Below, piece after piece: positions 9,601 through 16,359 of a stretch of 21,536 nt of DNA (position 1 is the stretch's first letter; each line of letters opens with the position of its first letter). The stretch covers positions 1 to 21,536 of the forward strand of contig CALBYC010000010.1 of the NCBI GenBank assembly GCA_937890135.1. The letters run 5' to 3'. The notes beneath the pieces are model-generated. The model made no database searches, was not told where the DNA came from, and worked only from the letters and a program-made list of their open reading frames with translations. Position numbers and translations under genes: made by a program. This stretch comes from an uncultured Parabacteroides sp. Its GTDB lineage: Bacteria > Bacteroidota > Bacteroidia > Bacteroidales > Tannerellaceae.

Positions 9601-9853
9601 TGCTCTGGCGATGAAGGAAATAGGAGAAGCGTCTGAAGCCAATGGCTGGGTCGCCTCTTGGAGCAAGCGATTCACGGGCAACAAGGCGGCCGAGTGGTGC
9701 CAGGCCATCTATCAAGGAGACCGTCGGAAGGCGGAAGCCATGATAAGGGACCGGAAGGAGCAAACGGACGCTACCCCGTGGGAAAACAGCTACCGCGATG
9801 CGAACTTCGACCTGATGCTCCGTTTGTCCGCCCTTTTGCTCCAGGCCCGGTAG
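6665..9853 (+). CDS. exported DUF5107 and tetratricopeptide-repeat protein
   Basis: A 1062-residue protein. Signal peptide at 1-24 (ASA before QQA). Residues about 40-370 match the DUF5107 type, a beta-rich domain common in Bacteroidetes and Firmicutes carbohydrate loci (FPEIGGKVWGAKDKTTGKSF, then MRGPWVSGGIEFNFG). A short beta linker runs to about 440. From about 459 to the end the protein is helical, with clear TPR units at about 459-640 (for example ALVSLSSLYYREGRYQESLELTKTAISLD) and weaker ones to about 1050. DUF5107 resembles galactose-mutarotase-like folds, so sugar binding is plausible, while TPRs suggest protein contacts. No catalytic residues are assigned. It probably works with the glycosidase-like protein encoded 34 nt upstream. 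GC content and codon use are higher-GC than in the exb operon. Confidence 0.87.
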   Translation: MNKKILAISVISCYAAWSFSPASAQQAIVKEQETMMKTYPFSDPDPVAQPAHLYYPYFRFDGFAAEGVEKAWKSVDMENDYIQLTLFPEIGGKVWGAKDKTTGKSFVYSNGVVKFRDIAMRGPWVSGGIEFNFGIIGHAPSSSTPVDYWTEKKEDGSVSCYISSYEWLTRTYWSVEVNLPKDKAYFTTRTTWYNQSSLGQPYYQWMNAGYPVGDNAQFCYPGNHYIGHGGEVGQFPVDDAGHKIGWYESNNFGNSKSYHVLGYYNDYYGVYWHGDDYGSIHHSDFDEKLGMKIFLWGLSREGGIWEDLLTDSDGQYIELQSGRMFNQPGTASAFTPYKHFEFAPQMTDEWTEYWYPVKGIQGVSKASRIGALHVDRNGGKVKLSFSPLEVLATDVKIYKGSELLQTIPLRTKVLEPVVLETNLSVPEGELKVVIGSADLVYSEAKADYELERPLKTPGDFDWNSALGLYKQGEQLLNQKYWAAAEDKLKAALGKEPYLSPALVSLSSLYYREGRYQESLELTKTAISLDTYDGEANYYYGLANRALGKITEAKAAFSIASFSAKVRTAAYEQLGELYALENNWAKTVHYAKKSLEYNAGNLKARQLLMVAYRKTNQADKAKEQIDGVLADLPLYHPARFERCCLGKGVLKGDLDDFVSLVKNELPFEVYMEIAGWYESIGCTTEALALYQCAGNYPVSLYRTAYLLSRMGMDMAGEADIALKAANSHSPGMVFPFRAEDLSALKWAEEKTGDWKPRYYQALVYWANQQKGKAKELLDSCEPGRFAPFYLSRSLMKEGVGRLEDIRKAEKIEPSWRVAVALLDYYTEAADWKMVVEVGKKYQKKYPDNYYLGLKYAKGLCEAGEYRPCIALLKRLRVLPNEGAYAGRAVYRAANLYQAMDRLAQRKYADVLESVETSREWRENLGVGKPYDDQIDDRLENYLSAKAYAAMGEKAKSDELYRKVAEKRMNPQHFSSANLLSALAMKEIGEASEANGWVASWSKRFTGNKAAEWCQAIYQGDRRKAEAMIRDRKEQTDATPWENSYRDANFDLMLRLSALLLQAR

Positions 9854-9895
9854 GAAGCCTGCCGAAGTCCGACGGGAATAGGACATATCGACAGA

Positions 9896-9940
9896 AATCC
9901 CTCCCTTATGCGCCATGCGGCATAGAGGAGGGATTCTTTT
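9896..9940 (+). terminator. hairpin terminator after the DUF5107/TPR gene
   Basis: AATCCCTCC (9896-9904) pairs with GGAGGGATT (9927-9935). An inner stem pairs TATGC (9907-9911) with GCATA (9920-9924), and CTTTT follows. It lies 43 nt after the stop, between convergent genes. On the minus strand the same hairpin is followed only by a short T-rich stretch, so bidirectional use is possible but weaker. The rest of the 177-nt gap to 10031 holds a GGGAAA-containing hairpin (9976-10002) without a T tail. Confidence 0.75.
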
Positions 9941-10030
9941 AATCACAACCTTTCCAGAATTGCGTTACTATCGTTCGGGAAATTGGCCGCAGCCTTTTCC
10001 CGGATCGGGTGCGTCCGTTTCGGGAAACGT

Positions 10031-11227
10031 TCACGTTGTTTCCTTCGACTGGCCGGCGGAATGATTCCTGTTTTCAAAAGCATTGACGATTAGGGTCAAC
10101 GCACCGTCCCCGGTTATGTTGCAAGCCGTGCCGAAACTGTCTTGCAGGGCGAAGATGGCAATGAGCATCGCTGTGCCCGCATCATCGAACCCTAACACGG
10201 AGACGACAATGCCCAACGATGCCAACACCGTGCCGCCCGGCACTCCGGGTGCTCCTACGGCGAATACCCCCAGCAAGACGATGAAGAGCAGGAGGGTTGA
10301 CAATTCAGGCAATTGCCCGTAAAGCAATTGGGATACGACGCAGACGAAAAACACCTCGGTCAGCACGGAACCGCACAGGTGGATGTTGGCAAACAACGGA
10401 ATGGTAAAATCCGACACCTTTTTATCCACCACGGGGCTTTTCTCGATGCACTCCAATGCGACCCCCAGGGTGGCAGCAGAGGACATCGTGCCCAAGGCGG
10501 TCATATATGCAGGCCCATAGTATTTCAGCACCTGCCAACTGTTCTTTTTCGAATAAAGGGCGGCCAACAGGTAGAGGAACGCCAGCCAGACATAGTGGCA
10601 TAGGATGACCACCAATATGACGGGCAGGAAAACCACCAAGCGGGAGATGTTCCCTTCGTAGGAAAGCATGCAGAAGTTGGCGGCCACATATACCGGAAGC
10701 ACGGGAATCAGGATGCGGTTGACCAATTGCAACACCAAATCCCGGAAAGCGTTCAGCAGGCCGGTTATCTCTTTCGATTGGATCCAAATGCTCCCCAGCC
10801 CGATGAAGACGGAAAGCAAAAGTGCCGACATGACGCTCATGACCGGGGGAATTTCCAAGTTGAAGAGCGTTACCGGCAACTCCCTCAATGGCTCTTCCAC
10901 CGGTTCGATGCCGAGCAGGGGAATGAACTGGTAGCCTACCGACATGCCAAAGAGGGCGGCACCGACCGATGACAAATACGCCAGGGCGAACGCGAACAGG
11001 ATCAGCCGCGAGACGTTCCCTTTCAAGGCCGCGATGGAAGGCGCTACGAACGCTATGATAATCAGCGGCACGAGAAAGAAGATGACTTGCCCACATAGTT
11101 GCTTGACGACCAGCACGCCTTTCATTCCCGCTTCGGGAATGAAAAAGCCTGCCAATATGCCAACCACGACCGCCAGTAACAACACAACGATGGTGTTGGA
11201 GAAGAATCTTTTTATCATGCTGGCCAT
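10031..11227 (-). CDS. DAACS-family (Glt-type) amino-acid/dicarboxylate symporter
   Basis: A 398-residue inner-membrane transporter with the fold signatures of the dicarboxylate/amino acid:cation symporter family: several helices before residue 225, HP1 loop TMSSAATL (247-254), TM7, HP2 loop GAPGVPGG (325-332), and TM8 ending NITGD (370-374). Compared from memory with archaeal GltPh, TM8 keeps the counterparts of D394 (D363), T398 (T367), N401 (N370) and D405 (D374), but R397, which holds the acidic side chain of aspartate, is Gly366. The TM7 NMDGT motif is HLCGS (283-287), losing the sodium ligands N310 and D312. A glutamate/aspartate carrier is therefore unlikely; a neutral or unusual substrate and altered ion coupling are inferred. 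The start is 13 nt after the M20 stop, and it is the last gene of the minus-strand operon. Confidence 0.9.
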   Translation of the reverse strand: MASMIKRFFSNTIVVLLLAVVVGILAGFFIPEAGMKGVLVVKQLCGQVIFFLVPLIIIAFVAPSIAALKGNVSRLILFAFALAYLSSVGAALFGMSVGYQFIPLLGIEPVEEPLRELPVTLFNLEIPPVMSVMSALLLSVFIGLGSIWIQSKEITGLLNAFRDLVLQLVNRILIPVLPVYVAANFCMLSYEGNISRLVVFLPVILVVILCHYVWLAFLYLLAALYSKKNSWQVLKYYGPAYMTALGTMSSAATLGVALECIEKSPVVDKKVSDFTIPLFANIHLCGSVLTEVFFVCVVSQLLYGQLPELSTLLLFIVLLGVFAVGAPGVPGGTVLASLGIVVSVLGFDDAGTAMLIAIFALQDSFGTACNITGDGALTLIVNAFENRNHSAGQSKETT

Positions 11228-11240
11228 TGTTTTTTAGTGG

Positions 11241-12701
11241 TTACTTCTTAACTCGATAATCCAATGCCGGCTTGCGGTCGCCTAGCAATGGCTCATACTT
11301 GAAATCGGCCCCCCGACGTTTCTCGAACTCGGCCTTGATTTCAACCAATAGTTTGGGATTCTGAATCAATTCGATGGCAGTGAGCGAGAAGACCTTGCCC
11401 GCATTGATCAAGGCTTTTGTACCGATGGTCGTTCCATCCGTCGCCACATTCTGCCAGCTGTGCCCGGCGCTGCCCGGAATGAAACCTGCCGTTCCAAAGC
11501 TGGCAGTAGGCACGTTCCAGCTTACATCTCCTACATCGGATGAGCCACCCCCATTTGAAGGTTTCTCCTCTGCTAACGGAGAAACGGTCGCTGCTTGTTC
11601 CAGTTTTGAGACATCCGTATTTGTTGTCTTGGCAATTGCCTCTGCAAACTTGCGTTCGCGATCATTATAGATGACACCGCCCACCTTTTCCAGATTTTCT
11701 TGCACTACTTCAGCCAATTTGCGGTTATGTAGCCGCTCGTAAAAACCAGCCACTATTTCCGGTTCTACGCGAGTCTGCGTGCCGGCTGCTGCACCTTCTG
11801 CTGCAGCGTATATCCAATCTTTCAGTTCTTTCAGTATTTCGCGTTTCGGGCTGCGGATATAATAGGATACTCTCGCATATTCAGGAACGACGTTCGGGGC
11901 GATTCCTCCTTCAGGAATGACATAATGGATACGTGTTGATGTCGGTACATGCTCACGGAGCAGATTGACCATATAGTTAAAAGCTTCAACTCCGTCCAAT
12001 GCAGACCGACCGAGCCAAGGCGTGCCTGCCGCATGGGCTGCTTTCCCATAAAACCTGAAATCAATCATTTGGATGGCGGTTCCGCTACCCACGCTTACGC
12101 CATTGCCTGTCGAAGGATGCCAGTCAAGGACTACATCGACACCTTTGAACAAGCCTTCACGAACCAAGTAAACCTTGCCTCCACCGCCTTCTTCAGCAGG
12201 AGAACCGAATACCTTGATGGTTCCGGCATGTTTTGTCTCTACCAGCCATTTGCTGATGGCGACAGCTCCTGATACGGATCCCACACCGAAGATGTTATGC
12301 CCGCATCCATGACCGTTCCCATTTTCCACCAACGGTTTGCGGTATGGCACGGTGTCTTGTGACAAACCGGGCAGCGCATCGAACTCGGCAAGGATTCCAA
12401 TCACGGGGCTACCGCTGCCATACGTAGCAACAAACGCAGTCGGCATTCCCGCCACACCGGATTCCACCTTGAAGCCATTCGCTTTCAGATGATCCTGCAA
12501 TTGCTTTGAACTTTCCTTTTCGATGAAACCTAATTCGGGAATTTCCCATATTTTCTTTTGAAGGGCATCGTATGTGCCGAAGTTCTTGTCCAAGTATTCT
12601 ATAGCTATGTTCTGCTTGTCATGCTTGCCCTTTCGCTGAGACAGGGCATCCTGTGCGAGCAATAGCCCAAATGAAATCAATAAACAGACGATTCTTTTCA
12701 T
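11241..12701 (-). CDS. exported M20-family amidohydrolase/peptidase (AbgB-like)
   Basis: A 486-residue zinc metallohydrolase of the M20/amidohydrolase type, which cuts a C-terminal amino acid or an N-acyl group from small peptides and conjugates. Signal peptide at 1-21 (ALS before QRK). Metal-site motifs: D109 context AEFDALPG, HGCGHN (131-136), catalytic PAEEGGGG (168-175), DWHP with His195, and a late His414 in SAGHSWQ. The dimerisation domain is about 205-315 (FYGKAAHAAGTPWLGRSALD). The pattern resembles aminobenzoyl-glutamate hydrolase subunit B and PM20D2-like enzymes. I chose the start at 12701 because it gives the signal peptide, has AGGAAT upstream, and avoids overlapping the S9 gene; the frame stays open to 12845. 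It lies between the S9 peptidase (58 nt gap) and the transporter (13 nt gap). Confidence 0.92.
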   Translation of the reverse strand: MKRIVCLLISFGLLLAQDALSQRKGKHDKQNIAIEYLDKNFGTYDALQKKIWEIPELGFIEKESSKQLQDHLKANGFKVESGVAGMPTAFVATYGSGSPVIGILAEFDALPGLSQDTVPYRKPLVENGNGHGCGHNIFGVGSVSGAVAISKWLVETKHAGTIKVFGSPAEEGGGGKVYLVREGLFKGVDVVLDWHPSTGNGVSVGSGTAIQMIDFRFYGKAAHAAGTPWLGRSALDGVEAFNYMVNLLREHVPTSTRIHYVIPEGGIAPNVVPEYARVSYYIRSPKREILKELKDWIYAAAEGAAAGTQTRVEPEIVAGFYERLHNRKLAEVVQENLEKVGGVIYNDRERKFAEAIAKTTNTDVSKLEQAATVSPLAEEKPSNGGGSSDVGDVSWNVPTASFGTAGFIPGSAGHSWQNVATDGTTIGTKALINAGKVFSLTAIELIQNPKLLVEIKAEFEKRRGADFKYEPLLGDRKPALDYRVKK

Positions 12702-12759
12702 GATTAATATTCCTTTCTTTTTTATTAAGTGATTACTTTTTTTATGAAACAAACGAGAT

Positions 12760-14736
12760 TTATCGAAGATATTCAACGAACCATTGCGTGATTTCTTGCA
12801 ATCTCTTGATTCGGTTCTGCGGCTTGCCTGAACGTGATAATTCATGGTTTTCTTCTTTGAATATCACGATACGTGATGGCACATTGAAGTGACGGAGCGC
12901 ACTATACATCTGTATTCCTTCAGGCAACGGGCAACGGTAATCCTCTTCGCTATGGATAAAAAGCGTAGGGGTTTTCACTTTGTCGGCATACGCAAGCGGG
13001 GATTGTTTCCACAAATCCTCATGATTGCTCCATGGATCGCTTCCCGTGTAAGCATGTCCGAAAGAGTAACCGATGTCACTCAATAAGGAAAATGAAGTCC
13101 AGGAAGAGATGCTCCGTTGCGATGCTGCTGCCCGGAAACGGTTGGTATGCCCAATAATCCAATTGGTCATTACGCCTCCGTAAGAGCCACCCGTTACTCC
13201 GATTCGCACCTTGTCGATGAAGTTGGTTTTCACAATGGCTGTGTCGACAAAACGCATCAAATCATCATAGTCAATGTCGCCGAATGCTCCTTTCAAGCGA
13301 GCGAACTCACTTCCCCTTCCATTGCTTCCAGTGGGGTTGGTGAATATGACAGCATATCCTTTGTTTGCCCAATATTGCATTTCATGGAAGAAAGATGTTC
13401 CATAAGTGGCTTTAGGACCTCCATGGATGTCAAGTATCGTAGGGTATTTCTTCCCTTCCTTATAGTTAACAGGTGGTAATACGTAACCTCGTAGTTTCAC
13501 ACCGTTGCGGTTAGTGAACTCAATGGACTGTGGAGATACTACCTGATGGGAGTCCAGCAGACTGGTATTGATATCCGTAAGCTTGGTAAGCTTTTTCCCC
13601 TTGTCCCAATAATAGATTTCTTGTGCATGAGAAGTACTGGAAGCTATTAACAGGAATCCATCCTGATAAGGTACGTATTCGTCCACGTCAATGCTGTCAG
13701 GAGTGAGAATCGAGACTTTACCCTCTTTGTAAATTACTTTTACCAATGGAGCATGGTCAATGACCGTTGATACATAATAAACCCCTTGTTTGTCTGCTAA
13801 TAATTTAAAGCGGTTCCCGCCTTTTATGTCGCTTATTATGGAATTCCCAATAGAGTGAATGTCCCCATCGTAAAGCTCCTTTGCTTTCCCTTTTGCCAAA
13901 TCCAATTGATAAAGGGCGGCATTCTGTTGAGGATTATCCTCCGAATATTTCCGTAACGTGAACAAAAGCGCCCCCTCCTTGGTGAAGTTCAATTGGCCGT
14001 AGCTGCAGCTGTCGGCTATGTTCCATGCTTTCGTATCGAGCGATGCCGTATTCAGCACTTGCAATTCATCATCCGGATAGGTTTTGCCGGAATGTTTCCG
14101 AATCACATAACCCAGCCGCTGCTTGTCTTCACTGAGTGCAAGCTCGGACACAGAAGCCAAGGTGTCGGACAAAAGAGTGACGTTCCCCTTGTCATATCGG
14201 TAAAGGACGGTGCGTAACCCATCTATGTCCCCTCTGCCATTACTCCAAAAAGGAAGCTCTTCGAATATCCGGCAGTTATCGGCATCCGGGTTGACAGCCT
14301 TTTTTAATCGGTATTGAGCCGTAAAGAAAAAATGCTCAGGTGAGATAAATGCCACTTCCTGTACTTGATATGGAAGCTTTAACCATTCCAAAGCTTCGCC
14401 ATAAGAATTGGCAAGACGCTTGAATGTTGTTTCACCCTTTCCCGAGTTGCGTAAAATAATATCACTTCCTTGTATGCTGAACCAGTTGATGTCATTCCCG
14501 TTAGTCAATTGGACGGTCTTCCCATCTGCATTGAGCTGATAGAGGTTGCTTATGTTTTTCCCCCGTTTTAAATCTGCCTGCTTGAGAAGGAAAAACAGAT
14601 TCCCATCCTTTTCTTGCAGCGATGAGATGCTTCGGAGTTTCCCGAAGAAATCAACATCTATGGGGTGTTTTTGTGCAAAGCCATGACTGGTAAGAATCAA
14701 AGCAAAGGCTGCTAAAAGAATTGTTTTATATCTCAT
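12760..14736 (-). CDS. exported S9-family serine peptidase (acylaminoacyl/dipeptidyl peptidase-like)
   Basis: A 658-residue prolyl-oligopeptidase-family (S9) enzyme, which cleaves short peptides. Signal peptide at 1-22 (HGFA before QKH). Residues about 30-400 are beta-propeller-like repeats that gate substrate size in this family. Residues about 410-658 form the alpha/beta-hydrolase domain: oxyanion region DIHGGP, nucleophile Ser518 in GGSYGG, Asp599 in SEEDYRCP and His631 in EENHELS complete a full triad, so the enzyme should be active. I use the ATG at 14736; the frame extends only to a TTG at 14742. The gene follows SusD by 39 nt and precedes the M20 gene by 58 nt, which points to periplasmic digestion of imported peptides. 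Confidence 0.93.
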   Translation of the reverse strand: MRYKTILLAAFALILTSHGFAQKHPIDVDFFGKLRSISSLQEKDGNLFFLLKQADLKRGKNISNLYQLNADGKTVQLTNGNDINWFSIQGSDIILRNSGKGETTFKRLANSYGEALEWLKLPYQVQEVAFISPEHFFFTAQYRLKKAVNPDADNCRIFEELPFWSNGRGDIDGLRTVLYRYDKGNVTLLSDTLASVSELALSEDKQRLGYVIRKHSGKTYPDDELQVLNTASLDTKAWNIADSCSYGQLNFTKEGALLFTLRKYSEDNPQQNAALYQLDLAKGKAKELYDGDIHSIGNSIISDIKGGNRFKLLADKQGVYYVSTVIDHAPLVKVIYKEGKVSILTPDSIDVDEYVPYQDGFLLIASSTSHAQEIYYWDKGKKLTKLTDINTSLLDSHQVVSPQSIEFTNRNGVKLRGYVLPPVNYKEGKKYPTILDIHGGPKATYGTSFFHEMQYWANKGYAVIFTNPTGSNGRGSEFARLKGAFGDIDYDDLMRFVDTAIVKTNFIDKVRIGVTGGSYGGVMTNWIIGHTNRFRAAASQRSISSWTSFSLLSDIGYSFGHAYTGSDPWSNHEDLWKQSPLAYADKVKTPTLFIHSEEDYRCPLPEGIQMYSALRHFNVPSRIVIFKEENHELSRSGKPQNRIKRLQEITQWFVEYLR

Positions 14737-14775
14737 TATCAATCAAGTGTTAAAATGGTAAAACATAATTCCATC

Positions 14776-16329
14776 TTATTCATAAGATGCATAAGGGCTG
14801 GCTCCCGTCTTTGCCTCGTCATATCCATCATACCCCCAGTTTTGCCACAGCCCTTCGGGGTTGATGTCGCGTTGGGATTGCGGAATAGGGTAACGGTAAT
14901 GCTTCAATTCGATGGTCTGCTTGTTGTATTGAGGATCTTGAGCTACAGTGCTGTTCTTGATTGTCTTTACAAGAATGCGCCAGCGTACAAGGTCGAGCCA
15001 ATGTTTTTGTTCATAAACAAACTCCCACGTGCGTTCTTGTTGGATTGCTTTTTTGAACCCTTGGTAGTCCAGCCCTTTTTTCAAATCATGCGTGGATGTT
15101 GCCGTTACGGGGAAACTCCGGAATGCACGTCTGCGCACTTGGTTAATCGCCTCATAGGCTTCCGAGTTGGGTCCTCCGTCGCGTTCGTTGATGGCTTCCG
15201 CTTTTACCAGCAGCACTTCCGCATAACGAAGGATACTGCGGTTGATGTTCCGGTTGTTGGCACTTGCTTGCGGGTCACTGGCATCTATGTACTTGCGGAA
15301 ACGGGGCAGATCGAAATGATAGTAAGTGCCGGTCTCCGGATTGTACAGCGAGTCGGCGAATGAGCCTTCACGGCGCTGGTCGCCTATCTCGTAGGAGTCT
15401 ACCACATCCCTGTTGGCGGGAACTACGTGCGGCAATTCATTGGAGAACCCGCTTGAGAATCCGCAGTGGCAAAGGTGGTTGCCGCCTGTTCCATCTGCTG
15501 CTGAACCCGTATTGTGCTGAGTCGCGAAGATGCTCTCTTTCCCGTTGCGATTATTGTTGTCCCAGTTGGCGAGGAAGTTCTCCTCCAGTTCATAGCCAGT
15601 TACGAGATTGGCTGCTTCTACCGCTTGTGCATACTTTTCTTTTCTACCTGCATCGTCGAGTGTGGGGGAAACTTGCCCCCAAGTCAGCAAAACCTTGGAA
15701 AGAAGGGCGTAAGCCGCTCCTTGGGTTGCTCTTCCTTTGTCGGCAGAAGAATAAGAGCTGACGACGGGAAGTTTTTTAGCGGCATCGTTCAAATCCGCTA
15801 CTATTTGTTCATACACTTTGTCAATCGGTTGGCGTGATACTCCGCTTCCTTCAATGTTATGGAGAACAATCGGAAAATCCCCCCAGAATTGTACTGCATA
15901 ATTCAAGTAGTAGGCGCGAAGAAAACGTGCTTCACCAATGACGCGTGTTTGTGTCGGAAGTGAAATGTGTTCGTTGTCCTGCACATTGTCTATGGCATCG
16001 TTGGCAGCGGCAATTCCATGATTGAGGTCACGCCACATGCCTGTAATGTAACTGTTGTTACCGTCCCATTTTAAAAGTCCCAACAGACCACCACCACCAT
16101 TGGGGTTTTCTCCAGAAATGGTCGTTTCAGTCACCAAATCGGTCATGTACCCAAAAGCCGTGCTTTTGTTGACATTGATTTGGTAAGCAGCATTCACCAA
16201 TGCAATGGCATCTTCATCACTTGCTGGAAGATTTCCCTGAGCTAGCACGCCGATCGGCGTTTGTTCCAGAGAATCGGAGCAGGAGGTAAGTCCTGCAGCT
16301 ATAAGGATACTATATATAATCTTTCTCAT
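14776..16329 (-). CDS. susD: SusD/RagB-family outer-membrane lipoprotein
   Basis: A 517-residue surface nutrient-binding lipoprotein. The signal peptide ends in the lipobox LTSC with lipidated Cys17, followed by SDS. SusD-family features are present: the TPR-like helical start (SDEDAIALVNAAYQI), the GEARFLRAYYLNYAVQFWGDFPIV block at about 132-155, the RYAEVLLVKAEAINE block at about 365-380, and the C-terminal LDLVRW and NPEGLWQNWGYDG. It forms the lid over a SusC barrel and delivers ligand to it. The start is 30 nt after the SusC stop. Peptidases downstream suggest a peptide rather than a glycan ligand, as in RagA/RagB of Porphyromonas. The symbol denotes the family only. Confidence 0.95.
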   Translation of the reverse strand: MRKIIYSILIAAGLTSCSDSLEQTPIGVLAQGNLPASDEDAIALVNAAYQINVNKSTAFGYMTDLVTETTISGENPNGGGGLLGLLKWDGNNSYITGMWRDLNHGIAAANDAIDNVQDNEHISLPTQTRVIGEARFLRAYYLNYAVQFWGDFPIVLHNIEGSGVSRQPIDKVYEQIVADLNDAAKKLPVVSSYSSADKGRATQGAAYALLSKVLLTWGQVSPTLDDAGRKEKYAQAVEAANLVTGYELEENFLANWDNNNRNGKESIFATQHNTGSAADGTGGNHLCHCGFSSGFSNELPHVVPANRDVVDSYEIGDQRREGSFADSLYNPETGTYYHFDLPRFRKYIDASDPQASANNRNINRSILRYAEVLLVKAEAINERDGGPNSEAYEAINQVRRRAFRSFPVTATSTHDLKKGLDYQGFKKAIQQERTWEFVYEQKHWLDLVRWRILVKTIKNSTVAQDPQYNKQTIELKHYRYPIPQSQRDINPEGLWQNWGYDGYDEAKTGASPYASYE

Positions 16330-16359
16330 ATCAATCTACTGTTTTCTTTATTTAATGTG

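Noticed and set aside
7931..9946. 671-residue open frame on the minus strand opposite the DUF5107/TPR gene
   Set aside because: Its product is rich in His, Arg and Gln, has no recognisable domain or signal, and exactly shadows a well-supported plus-strand gene. Long antisense frames arise readily from this codon bias.
9976..10002. Terminator for the transporter gene on the minus strand
   Set aside because: The hairpin is real, but no T run follows it in the minus direction.
12702..12845. N-terminal extension of the M20 gene to 12845
   Set aside because: The extension overlaps the S9 coding end and has no signal peptide; the ATG at 12701 starts a normal one.
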